64,000 nt of DNA from Cohnella terricola (GTDB taxonomy: Bacteria; Bacillota; Bacilli; Paenibacillales; Paenibacillaceae). Every line of letters starts with the position of its first letter. Positions within the stretch are counted from its first letter, which is position 1. Positions 44,979 to 53,062 of the stretch are shown here, piece after piece. The notes under the pieces are model-generated. The model saw only the letters and a program-made list of their open reading frames with translations, had not been told where the DNA came from and made no database searches. The stretch spans positions 62,001 to 126,000 of the forward strand of contig NZ_VNJJ01000005.1 of the NCBI RefSeq assembly GCF_007786475.1, given 5' to 3'. A program made the translations under genes and the position numbers.

Positions 44979-46232
44979 TTGACCTATTCGCGATCGCGAA
45001 CCCATCATGCGAAAAAGGCGAAACGCCGCGGCAAGACGAGATTACTGCTCGTCTTAAACGGTTTTTTATTGATCGGCCTCGTCATCGTTGCCGCCCTTAT
45101 TTGGAAATCCCATGTAGATCAGGACAAATCGGCATCGTCATCGTTACCGCCAACCCATGCGGCCAAACCTTCGGATGAAGGTCAGTTGGCTACGAAATCT
45201 CCGGAGCCAAAGGCTTCCGAAGAGGAGGAGGTCGAGCCGAGCGCTTCTCCAACGAAGGAATCGAACGGTGCGAAATCGGAAGGCGACGGCAAGTCGGTAT
45301 CCCTCGCGTTCGTCGGAGATGTTCTTCCTGCCGCGAAGGTGTTGGAATTGATGAAAGCGAACGGCTTTGATTATCCTTACCGGGAAGCGAAAGAAATTCT
45401 GTCTGCGGCTGACATTACGGCGGGCAATCTGGAAACGCCGATCACGACGAGAGGAACCCCGGCGGAAGACAAACAATACGTATTCCGCGGAAGCACCGAA
45501 GCATTGCCGGCCTTGAAGGAAGCGGGCTTCGATTTTCTATCGCTCGCGAACAACCATACGCTCGATTACGGCTGGGTAGGCTTAAGCGATACGATGGACG
45601 CGCTTGACGACGCCGGTCTGAAGCATGCGGGCTCCGGCAACGATGATAAAGAAGCGTTCGCTCCGGCATACATAGAAAGCAACGGAATAACGGTCGCGTA
45701 CGTCAGCGTCACGAGAGTCGTCCCGGAGGTATCCTGGAAAGCGGACAAAAATCGTCCGGGAGTGGCGGAGGCGTACGCGCCGGATCGTGCCGTCGCAGCG
45801 ATCAAAGACGCGAAAGAAAACGCGGATATCGTCGTGGTGATGGTGCATTGGGGAGTGGAGCGGGAAGACCGCCCGGTCGCCCACCAGACGGACCTCGCGC
45901 ACCGATTCGTCGACGCTGGCGCGGATCTGGTCATCGGCAGCCATCCTCACGTCCTGCAAGGCTTCGAAACGTATAAAGGCAAATGGATCGCCTACAGTCT
46001 AGGCAATTTCGTCTTCTCGTCGACCACCACGCGCTCTTCCGAGACCGGCGTATTAAACGCCAGTTGCGGCAAGGACGGAACGTGCTCGCTCAAGTTCACT
46101 CCGATGTTCGCCAAAAGCTCGCAGCCCGCGCCGATGGGAGAAGCCGAAGGCAAACAACTGTTGGCCCGATTGTCGACTTTATCGTTTGGCGCCTCCGTAG
46201 AGGAGGATGGAACGATTGTGGTACGGAATTAA
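44979..46232 (+). CDS. CapA-family metallophosphatase-like protein
   Basis: 417 residues: a basic N-terminus, one membrane anchor at about 24-43, a Ser/Pro/Glu-rich tether, then the PGA_cap domain from about 107 (LAFVGDVLPA, AGNLETPITTRG, FDFLSLANNHTLDYG, VVMVHWGVE, VIGSHPHVLQG, AYSLGNFVFS), the calcineurin-like fold of CapA/PgsA proteins of poly-gamma-glutamate capsule. No pgsBC genes are adjacent, so a role outside capsule synthesis is likely. Start is TTG, nine bases after GAAAGGAGG; TATAAT lies near 44945. Confidence 0.85.
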   Translation: MTYSRSRTHHAKKAKRRGKTRLLLVLNGFLLIGLVIVAALIWKSHVDQDKSASSSLPPTHAAKPSDEGQLATKSPEPKASEEEEVEPSASPTKESNGAKSEGDGKSVSLAFVGDVLPAAKVLELMKANGFDYPYREAKEILSAADITAGNLETPITTRGTPAEDKQYVFRGSTEALPALKEAGFDFLSLANNHTLDYGWVGLSDTMDALDDAGLKHAGSGNDDKEAFAPAYIESNGITVAYVSVTRVVPEVSWKADKNRPGVAEAYAPDRAVAAIKDAKENADIVVVMVHWGVEREDRPVAHQTDLAHRFVDAGADLVIGSHPHVLQGFETYKGKWIAYSLGNFVFSSTTTRSSETGVLNASCGKDGTCSLKFTPMFAKSSQPAPMGEAEGKQLLARLSTLSFGASVEEDGTIVVRN

Positions 46233-46290
46233 AAGTTTTATAAGAGGACTTCGTAACGTACCCTTTAGGTATCATTTATTTAATGGGGGA

Positions 46291-47046
46291 ATGAAGTTGG
46301 ATAAGTCTACTCGAGCCGCTCTTCACCCGTGCGTCGCCCATCGCGGTTTCTCAGGCAAAGCACCCGAGAATACGATGGCCGCTTTCCGAATGGCGTTGAA
46401 CGAGCCTTACGTATGTTGGATGGAACTGGACGTTCATCTGTCACGGGACGACGTTCCCGTCGTCATTCATGACGCAACGTTGAACCGGACGACGTCCGGC
46501 AGGGGCCGGGTCATCGACTTTACGGCCGAGGAGCTTGGAAATCTTGACGCGGGCAGTTGGTTCGACCGTTCCTTCGCCAACGAATGCATTCCTACGTTGG
46601 AATCGGTACTGAGATTAACGGCGGGAAGATGCAGACTGAATATCGAGTTGAAAGGAAATGACGCGGATTACGACCGGCTGGCCCGCAGAACGATTGAGGT
46701 ACTTCGAGCCTTCGGGATGGAGAACGAGCATGTCGTGACTTCGTTCCAACCGGACATTCTTCGGGCGGTGCGCCAATATTCCCGTTCGCTGAGAATTGGA
46801 CTGATCATCGACGAACGCCCAGTGAATCTCGTCGATCGGCTGATCGCGCTCGATTGTTCGTATTTGTCCATCGGCTTCAGACACATTGACGAGAAGCTTC
46901 TAAAACAGGCTTCAAAAGCGTATATCGAGGTGATGGCGTGGACGGTGAATTCAACCTCCGATCTGCGCAGGTTGGCCGCCCGGCCGGAAGCGTTCCAGCT
47001 TTGTACGAATTATCCCGACAGATGGTTGGAGGCAATCGAAAAATGA
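46291..47046 (+). CDS. Glycerophosphodiester phosphodiesterase
   Basis: 251 residues, cytosolic GDPD TIM barrel. CVAHRGFSGKAPENTMAAF (catalytic His, metal Glu), MELDVHLSRDDVPVVIHDATLNRTTSG (metal Asp and second catalytic His), and a C-terminal VMAWTVNSTSDLRRL. Hydrolyses glycerophosphodiesters to glycerol-3-phosphate and an alcohol. GGGGGA directly abuts the ATG at 46291, so the TTG at 46297 may be the true start. Overlaps the next gene by ATGA. Confidence 0.88.
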   Translation: MKLDKSTRAALHPCVAHRGFSGKAPENTMAAFRMALNEPYVCWMELDVHLSRDDVPVVIHDATLNRTTSGRGRVIDFTAEELGNLDAGSWFDRSFANECIPTLESVLRLTAGRCRLNIELKGNDADYDRLARRTIEVLRAFGMENEHVVTSFQPDILRAVRQYSRSLRIGLIIDERPVNLVDRLIALDCSYLSIGFRHIDEKLLKQASKAYIEVMAWTVNSTSDLRRLAARPEAFQLCTNYPDRWLEAIEK

Positions 47047-47684
47047 ACGTTAATGAAACGGATTTGCGCAACATTTATTGCGTCGGTCGCAATTATCGGC
47101 TGCACGCCGCAGAGCTGGGAAATGAAGTTCCGACGTCGCCGATGATCTTCACGAAACCGACGCATGCCGTCATTCGGATGGAGGACGGATTGCTGAAGCT
47201 GCCGGGCTCGCAAGGAAGCATCCACTATGAGGCGGAGCTCGTCGTCGCCGTAGGAAGGCCTTACGAACCTGGGATCCGCTGCGACGAGCTGTTTACGGCG
47301 TTTACGGTAGGCCTGGATCTGACGCTGCGGGACGTCCAGGAGCGCTTGAAGGCTAAGGGACAGCCGTGGCTCGCAGCTAAAGGATTTCGGAATTCGGCTG
47401 CGTTCGGAAAATGGTTGGCGTTTCCCGGAAGCACCGCGATCAAGGAAGGCGATTTCGCTTTCCGAATAAACGATCAAGAAGTACAGCGCGGCAACGCGAA
47501 CGACATGGTATTCGACTTGCAGCTGATCGCCGATTTCGTAGGAACGAATTACGGATTAGGCGTCGGGGACGTGCTGTTTACAGGTACGCCCGCGGGCGTC
47601 GGCGCGCTGAGCGACGGAGACCGGCTGGATGTTCGTTGGAACGAGGAAAGCCTGGGACGTCTGACTGTAGCGATCGCCGGATAA
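47043..47684 (+). CDS. Fumarylacetoacetate hydrolase-family protein
   Basis: 213 residues with the FAH fold: IYCVGRNYRLHAAELGNEVP, metal ligands in IHYEAELVVAVGR and VGLDLTLRDVQ, and GTPAGVGALSDGD near the C-terminus. Family members are metal-dependent hydrolases, decarboxylases or oxaloacetate tautomerases acting on 2-oxo acids; a specific reaction cannot be assigned. Translationally coupled to the phosphodiesterase gene. Confidence 0.88.
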   Translation: MNVNETDLRNIYCVGRNYRLHAAELGNEVPTSPMIFTKPTHAVIRMEDGLLKLPGSQGSIHYEAELVVAVGRPYEPGIRCDELFTAFTVGLDLTLRDVQERLKAKGQPWLAAKGFRNSAAFGKWLAFPGSTAIKEGDFAFRINDQEVQRGNANDMVFDLQLIADFVGTNYGLGVGDVLFTGTPAGVGALSDGDRLDVRWNEESLGRLTVAIAG

Positions 47685-47697
47685 TAAAAAAAGGAGG

Positions 47698-47738
47698 AGC
47701 CGGTTGCAATCGGGAAACGATTGTGACCGGCTCTTTTT
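47698..47738. terminator. Terminator between FAH-family and tetR genes
   Basis: AGCCGGTTGCAATCG / CGATTGTGACCGGCT (near perfect) with a GGAAA loop, followed by CTTTTT. Confidence 0.85.
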
Positions 47739-47752
47739 GCTACGTTCCAAAA

Positions 47753-48316
47753 TCAATTCAAATTCGCGCTCATTCCATCGATATAATAAGTAATCGCTTT
47801 GGTAACGCTTTCCGTTAAATCCTCTTTCATCTGGAAGGATCCCATCGAAGCCAGCGAGGCGAATCCGTGCACCATGCTGCGTAAGCCCCGTATCGCATGG
47901 ACGGTTTCCTCCTGCGGGAAGCCGAGCGGCTGCATGAGGCGGTAGAACAGATTCAAAATGCTTTCGGCGGCTTGTTCGAACGGCTCGGGCTGCGGCGAAG
48001 CCGCGCGATTGATCGCCTCGTACAACCCGGGATGCTGCCGGACGAACTGCATATAGCGCCTGCCGACTTGGATCAACGCTTCCTTGCCGGAGTAGCCGAT
48101 CGCCGCGTCGCTTAGCTCCTCCTTTAACGAGACGGACGCGAATACGGCCAGTTTCTGGCGCAAATCCGGCAGCCCTTCTACGTGATTGTAGAGCGATGGC
48201 GTCTTTATGCCGAGCAGGGCGGCAACGTTAGCAAGCGTCACCTGTTCCCACCCGTCGCGGTCCGCGATGTCGGCCGCCGCGGCGATTACGGATTCGGGCT
48301 TCACGCCTGCTCTCAT
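47753..48316 (-). CDS. TetR-family regulator (TetR_C_33/WHG type)
   Basis: 187 residues. HTH at about 26-48: VTLANVAALLGIKTPSLYNHVEGL; the C-terminal domain carries AIRGLRSMVHGFASLASMGSF, the WHG-type ligand domain. It is the second gene of a two-gene unit with the MBL-fold hydrolase (ATGA overlap), so it likely represses that unit. Ligand unknown. Confidence 0.9.
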   Translation of the reverse strand: MRAGVKPESVIAAAADIADRDGWEQVTLANVAALLGIKTPSLYNHVEGLPDLRQKLAVFASVSLKEELSDAAIGYSGKEALIQVGRRYMQFVRQHPGLYEAINRAASPQPEPFEQAAESILNLFYRLMQPLGFPQEETVHAIRGLRSMVHGFASLASMGSFQMKEDLTESVTKAITYYIDGMSANLN

Positions 48317-49038
48317 CCGGTTTGCCTCCTCTCGAGTCTTTTATGCGCTTCGTCGATCGCTTGTTGCATGGCGGCGACCGGTTGTACCAACGCGGGACCA
48401 TGGCCGACGGCCAGTATGGCGGGACGAAGCTCCATCAGCTTCCGTGCGCTTGCGATCGCTGTCGGCGCATGCCAAGTCGCCAAGGCGGGGAAGGGGAAAG
48501 TCCATTTCATGTGGCCCGAGACCACCAGGCCGCCTTTGGAAGTGAAGGCGTCTCCGGCGATCAGGGCACGGCTTGTCGTCTCGAAGAAACAGAAGTGTCC
48601 GGGCGTATGCCCAGGGGAGGCGACGGCGATTAACGAGCCGATGCGATCTTGATCATCGAAAACAAAGTTGGGTGTAAAAGGCGCTTTCTTCGGGATGCCG
48701 CCTTTAGGCGGAACGTTGGCCTCGTAGGGCAGCAAGGTACGATCGCCCTGAAGTAAGGCTGCGTCTCTGCGGGAAATTCCGATCTTAGCATCGGGATATT
48801 TCTCTTTTAACAACGGTACCGCTCCGATATGATCTTCGTGGGCGTGCGTCAGAAGAATGCGAGTAAGCGGCTTTCCCGTCGCTTCGATGGCACCGGCAAT
48901 GCCTTTGGCCACGAACGGCATGCAGGCGTCGATCAACGTCAAGCCTTCCTCGTCTTCGATCAAGTAGCAGTTGAGCGGAAACAATCTGGGCATAAAAATC
49001 AGTTGCGTTACCGGACCCCAAGTCGTTTTGTTCATCAT
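48313..49038 (-). CDS. Metallo-beta-lactamase-fold hydrolase
   Basis: 241 residues. Zinc motif LLTHAHEDHIGAV (HxHxDH), third His in SPGHTPGHFCFF, Asp in ALIAGDAF and final His in LAVGHGPAL. Similar to YflN-like quorum-lactonase relatives, glyoxalase II and other soluble hydrolases; substrate unknown. The ATG at 49038 follows AAGGAGG by six bases; the frame is open further up but across the operator region. Confidence 0.88.
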   Translation of the reverse strand: MMNKTTWGPVTQLIFMPRLFPLNCYLIEDEEGLTLIDACMPFVAKGIAGAIEATGKPLTRILLTHAHEDHIGAVPLLKEKYPDAKIGISRRDAALLQGDRTLLPYEANVPPKGGIPKKAPFTPNFVFDDQDRIGSLIAVASPGHTPGHFCFFETTSRALIAGDAFTSKGGLVVSGHMKWTFPFPALATWHAPTAIASARKLMELRPAILAVGHGPALVQPVAAMQQAIDEAHKRLERRQTG

Positions 49039-49062
49039 GAACGACCTCCTTAAACTAAACTT

Positions 49063-49090
49063 GTTATTATAATAACTAATATCATTAGTT
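49063..49090 (-). promoter_or_regulatory. Two adjacent palindromes upstream of the MBL-tetR unit
   Basis: GTTATTATAATAAC (49063-49076) is a perfect 14-bp palindrome, and AACTAAT-ATC-ATTAGTT (49074-49090) follows, overlapping by three bases. They lie 25-52 bases before the start codon and include a TATAAT-like -10 on the - strand. Probable operator of the cotranscribed TetR protein. Confidence 0.6.
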
Positions 49091-49216
49091 TTTGCAAGGG
49101 GTAAAATCATCAAGATAATCTTATCCCTCCGTTAGCCTTTTGACTCCCTTACTTTGGATAAATTGGGGCTTACAATGAGGATGTAGCAAAACCATTCATA
49201 TGGGAGGGTCTTACGA

Positions 49217-50614
49217 GTGAAAAAGAAGTTGATTACAGTCCTGACGACAGTCACGATGCTGTCGGCGATTTTGTCCGCGTGCGGAGGCAATAAGAACGAG
49301 GCGGCTCCGTCCACGAGCCCAAGCCCGAGCCCAAGCGAAAGCAGCAGCCCGAGCCCGAGCGATACGCCGTCTTCACCGGCGGCCGTCGAAAGATTCGACG
49401 TATCCCTGCGCCACATTCAGGTTGGGGAACTGCAAAGATTTCGGAAAGCGATCCTAGACGAAGTTGTTAAGAAATCCGAGGCGGAAGTGCCAGGCGCCAA
49501 ATTCGAAATGGATGCCATAGAAGACAGCTTTAACCGCTGGACGAAGCTGCCGGCCGAGATGGCTGCAGGCAACCCGCCGAAAATCTTCGACTTGTTCGGA
49601 GGACCTGCGGAAGGTCAAAAGTACGCTCGCGCGAACAAGTTGCTTGATCTAACTCCGATTCTCGACGAGCTGGGTATTAAAGACAAATTCACTGATTACT
49701 CCACGTTTGTCGTAGACGGCAAAGTATACGGCTTGCCGATCGGCGCCGGCTCCGAAGGCTGGTTCTACAACTCCGACATTCTGAAAGCCAACAACATCGA
49801 AGTTCCGAAAACGCTCGACGAGCTCGAAGCTGCATTCGAGACGCTGAAGGGCAAAGGCATTACTCCGATCGCGATGGGTTCTCAAGCGGCATGGGTGCCG
49901 TTCATGCTCATCAACACGTTGATCTCCCGTTATGCGGGACCTGACATTCAAGCAGGGGTAGCCGACGGATCCCGTAAAATGACGGAGCCGGAAGTCGTGG
50001 CTGCGTTCGCGAAATACGGGGAATGGGTTAAGAAGGGCTACTTCACAAAAGGCGAGCTCGGTATCGATTACACTGGCCAAACAAACGAATTCATCGCCGG
50101 CAAGGCTGGATTCCTTTTTGACGGCACGTGGAGAATCTCAACGTTTAACGAAGACGGAACAGGCAAGGCGCTGCACGGCAAAGTCGGTTACTTCGCAATG
50201 CCGGCTGTATCAGGCGGCAAAGGCGACCAAACGGCCGTCAACTACAACCAAAACAATGGCTACGGCTTCTCGTCCGACGTAAACGACAACGAGAAAGCAG
50301 CTATCAAAGCGTTCATCAAAAATCTTTACTCGGAAGAATATCAAGCCCGTGGCTTTAAGGAAGACGGCGTACTGCCTTCGATGAAGGTTGATCCGGCGAA
50401 GCTAACTTCGGATAACCCGATCATGAGCGAAGTGCTCGCCAGCAACGCTGCGGCGGGAACGGTATTCCCACATTTCGACTCGCTCGTGCCAGGTCCGGTA
50501 AACGGCGAATTCGAAAAGCAAATCCAAAACCTGATCGCAGGCAAAGCGTCTCCGGAAAAAGCGGCAGACGAAATTCAAAAAGTGATGGATTCGGAGCTGG
50601 CAGCTCTTAAGTAG
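49217..50614 (+). CDS. Carbohydrate ABC transporter substrate-binding lipoprotein
   Basis: 465 residues. Lipoprotein signal ending LSAC (lipidated Cys22), a long Ser/Pro-rich tether (SPSPSPSESSSP), then an SBP_bac_1 domain: FNRWTKLPAEMAAGNPPKIFDLFGG, YGLPIGAGSEGWFYNSDILK, AGKAGFLFDGTWRIS. Sugar specificity unknown. GTG start 8 bases after GGGAGGG. First gene of a sugar importer with two permeases; no ATPase gene follows, so a shared MsmX-type ATPase elsewhere probably energises it. Confidence 0.93.
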   Translation: MKKKLITVLTTVTMLSAILSACGGNKNEAAPSTSPSPSPSESSSPSPSDTPSSPAAVERFDVSLRHIQVGELQRFRKAILDEVVKKSEAEVPGAKFEMDAIEDSFNRWTKLPAEMAAGNPPKIFDLFGGPAEGQKYARANKLLDLTPILDELGIKDKFTDYSTFVVDGKVYGLPIGAGSEGWFYNSDILKANNIEVPKTLDELEAAFETLKGKGITPIAMGSQAAWVPFMLINTLISRYAGPDIQAGVADGSRKMTEPEVVAAFAKYGEWVKKGYFTKGELGIDYTGQTNEFIAGKAGFLFDGTWRISTFNEDGTGKALHGKVGYFAMPAVSGGKGDQTAVNYNQNNGYGFSSDVNDNEKAAIKAFIKNLYSEEYQARGFKEDGVLPSMKVDPAKLTSDNPIMSEVLASNAAAGTVFPHFDSLVPGPVNGEFEKQIQNLIAGKASPEKAADEIQKVMDSELAALK

Positions 50615-50691
50615 TCCAAGAATAGCAAGACGACAAGGTACCGCCCGCCCGTGTGGGCGGTACCTCTTTCGTCGCCTGGGGTGGGGGAACC

Positions 50692-51573
50692 ATGAACAAA
50701 ACATTGCGCAATCCATACGTATACCTGCTCTTCGTACTGCCGACCATCGGACTGTACTTCTTGTTTTTCATCTATCCGGTGCTTCAGTCGGTTTTCTACG
50801 GTCTAACGGATTGGGATGGGCTTACGCCCGCTAAGTATATCGGTTTAGGAAATTTCGAAAAAGCATTCAAGGACGACGATTTCTGGATATCCGTCAAGAA
50901 CAATATGTATTTCATTCTGTTCTCGGTATTCGTGCAGGTTCCACTAATTATTTGCTTCTCACTGCTCATTAGCGGAGTGAAAAGGTTTCAGGGATTTTAC
51001 AAAACGACGGTGTTCTTGCCATCGATTTTGTCGACGTCGATTATCGGAATTTTGTGGCAGTTCATGTATCACCCGAGCATTGGCTTGTTCAATAAATTCC
51101 TGGGCTGGTTCGGCGTAGAGCCGATCTATTGGCTGGCCGATCCCAAATGGGCGATGCTGTCCATATTGATCACCAATGCATGGCAATGGATGGGGTTCTA
51201 CATTGTGCTCGTGCTTGCGGCCATTTTGGCCATTCCGAAAGAAATCAACGAAGCGGCGGAGATCGACGGGGCGACCGGCTTCCAGCGAGCATATCGCATC
51301 ACGACGCCGCTCATTATGCCCATCATATCAGTTGTTATCATGCTTTCCATCGCCGGAGCGATGCGCGTCGTCGACATCGTCCTCGTCATGACAAAGGGCG
51401 GACCGGCGGGCGCAACGGAAGTCATGGCTTCTTATATGGTGAATAAAGCGATCAAGTACGGTCAATACGGCTACGGAACGGCACTTTCGATTATGATCTT
51501 TGCCATCGCCCTGCTCTTGACGGCGCTTTACCAAATCGCATTTGCCAGAAGGCAGGAAAGGGTCGAGTACTAA
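50692..51573 (+). CDS. Sugar ABC transporter permease (MalF-like)
   Basis: 293 residues, six membrane helices, EAA loop EINEAAEIDGATGFQRAYRITTPLIMP near 195-220. N-terminus LRNPYVYLLFVLPTIGLYFLFFIYPVLQSVFYGLTDWDG is typical for group CUT1 permeases. GGTGGGGGAA stands before the ATG at 50692; the frame extends 13 codons further up without a ribosome site. Stop and next start overlap by one base. Confidence 0.93.
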   Translation: MNKTLRNPYVYLLFVLPTIGLYFLFFIYPVLQSVFYGLTDWDGLTPAKYIGLGNFEKAFKDDDFWISVKNNMYFILFSVFVQVPLIICFSLLISGVKRFQGFYKTTVFLPSILSTSIIGILWQFMYHPSIGLFNKFLGWFGVEPIYWLADPKWAMLSILITNAWQWMGFYIVLVLAAILAIPKEINEAAEIDGATGFQRAYRITTPLIMPIISVVIMLSIAGAMRVVDIVLVMTKGGPAGATEVMASYMVNKAIKYGQYGYGTALSIMIFAIALLLTALYQIAFARRQERVEY

Positions 51574-52403
51574 TGCGTAAAGTCTTCCAAAAGAGCCTGC
51601 CTCATCTGCTGCTGCTTGTTTATGTCGTCGTCATATTATTTCCGCTCGTTTTCGTTTTGTTGTCTTCTTTCAAGACATCGAACGATCAGATCGTAACCGC
51701 TCCATTCGGGCTGCCTAGCAAGCCGACGCTCGAAAATTACTCGAAAGCATGGACCCAAGCCAAGATCAGCCGATATTTTTTTAACAGCGCCTATTTGTCC
51801 GTGACCGCGGCCGTATCAGCGATCTTGTTGGCGGCGGCGACCGCTTACGCGATCGCCCGCATGAGAATGGCCAGAGCCAGCAAAATCATCTATCAATTCA
51901 TTCTGCTTGGCATGCTGATCCCGGGCAACGTCCTATTTATCGCCCAATATATTCTCGTGCAGAAACTCGGCATTCTCGGCACTCACTGGGCTTTGTATTT
52001 GCCTTATACGGCGGGGGCCTTGCCGTTCAGCGTTCTGCTGATTGTCGCCTTCATGAAAGCTATTCCTTCGGAAATGGAGGAAGCGGCCATCGTCGACGGT
52101 TTGGGCGTAATCGGTTCGTTCTTCCGTATTATTCTTCCGCTTACGCTCCCGGCGCTCGTCACCGTCTTTATCATTAACCTGCTGGGGAACTGGAACGAAT
52201 ATTTGCTTGCCAATTTCTTCATCAGCAAAGACACTCTACGCACGTTGCCTACCGGAATGGTCGGCTTCCGCGACGCTTTCCAGACCAGTTATCCGCTCGT
52301 ATTTACGGGTATCGTCATCAGCGTATTGCCGATTCTGATCATCTACGCTTTCCTGCAAAAAACGATTATCGAAGGCCTGACCGCCGGAAGCGTCAAAGGT
52401 TAA
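51573..52403 (+). CDS. Sugar ABC transporter permease (MalG-like)
   Basis: 276 residues, six membrane helices. FPLVFVLLSSFKTSNDQIVTAPFGLPSKPTLENYSKAW and EAA loop EMEEAAIVDGLGVIGSFFRIILPLTLPALV are the CUT1 second-permease pattern. Starts at the last base of the preceding gene. Followed by a strong terminator. Confidence 0.93.
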   Translation: MRKVFQKSLPHLLLLVYVVVILFPLVFVLLSSFKTSNDQIVTAPFGLPSKPTLENYSKAWTQAKISRYFFNSAYLSVTAAVSAILLAAATAYAIARMRMARASKIIYQFILLGMLIPGNVLFIAQYILVQKLGILGTHWALYLPYTAGALPFSVLLIVAFMKAIPSEMEEAAIVDGLGVIGSFFRIILPLTLPALVTVFIINLLGNWNEYLLANFFISKDTLRTLPTGMVGFRDAFQTSYPLVFTGIVISVLPILIIYAFLQKTIIEGLTAGSVKG

Positions 52404-52410
52404 TCTAACG

Positions 52411-52453
52411 AAGAAAAGCGCAATTCCCAAGAATGGGATTTGCGCTTTTCTTC
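52411..52453 (+). terminator. Terminator of the sugar ABC operon
   Basis: AAGAAAAGCGCAATTCCCA / TGGGATTTGCGCTTTTCTT, a 19-bp stem with an AGAA loop. Confidence 0.85.
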
Positions 52454-52500
52454 GTTTAAAACCTATGATAAAGGGAGGGAAGACAGAGGGAGGCCATCCA

Positions 52501-53004
52501 ATGAACGTAAACTCGTTTCCGCCGGTAATTGACGCCCGCTCCCGGATTCTGATCCTGGGCAGCATGCCGGGCGTCGCTTCACTTAAGGCGCATAGATATT
52601 ATTGGAACCACCGCAACTACATGTGGCGCATCCTATACCGGTTGTTTGGCGACGGAAGAGAACCGGACGAGGAATATGATAGCCGAATCACGTTCGCGTT
52701 GAGTAACGGAATCGCGTTATGGGACGTGATCGCAAGCTGCGATAGGAAGGGAAGCTTGGACAGCGAGATCAAGCAAGCGATCCCCAACGATATTCCGGGA
52801 CTGCTCGAGCGTTATCCGAACGTGAAAAAAATCGCGTGCAACGGTACGAAGTCTTTTGCGGAGCTGAACAAACATTACGGAGAACATCCGGAGGTAGTTC
52901 TAAGAACGCCGATACGTTTGCCGTCGACAAGCCCGATCCCGACTCGGGACTATCGCGGCCTTGAGGATAGGCTGGAAGCGTGGAAACGGATCAAAGAAAC
53001 ATAA
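52501..53004 (+). CDS. Uracil-DNA-glycosylase superfamily protein (deoxyinosine glycosylase type)
   Basis: 167 residues. ILILGSMPGVASLKAHRYYWNHRNYMWRIL contains the UDG family 6 pattern (GS.PG..SL....YY..RN.FW), and the C-terminal LPSTSPIPTRDY corresponds to the LPS(T/S)SP loop. Family 6 enzymes remove hypoxanthine (deaminated adenine) from DNA; exact base specificity is inferred. GGGAGG lies upstream of the ATG at 52501, which is preferred to the longer frame from 52465. Confidence 0.85.
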   Translation: MNVNSFPPVIDARSRILILGSMPGVASLKAHRYYWNHRNYMWRILYRLFGDGREPDEEYDSRITFALSNGIALWDVIASCDRKGSLDSEIKQAIPNDIPGLLERYPNVKKIACNGTKSFAELNKHYGEHPEVVLRTPIRLPSTSPIPTRDYRGLEDRLEAWKRIKET

Positions 53005-53047
53005 AAGGCAGCCGGTAAGAGGGATCTTCCTCTTGACCGGCTGCCTT
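53005..53047. terminator. Bidirectional terminator
   Basis: AAGGCAGCCGGT / ACCGGCTGCCTT outer stem with inner AAGAGG / CCTCTT and a short loop, between convergent genes. Confidence 0.85.
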
Positions 53048-53062
53048 CTCGTATCGGACGTT

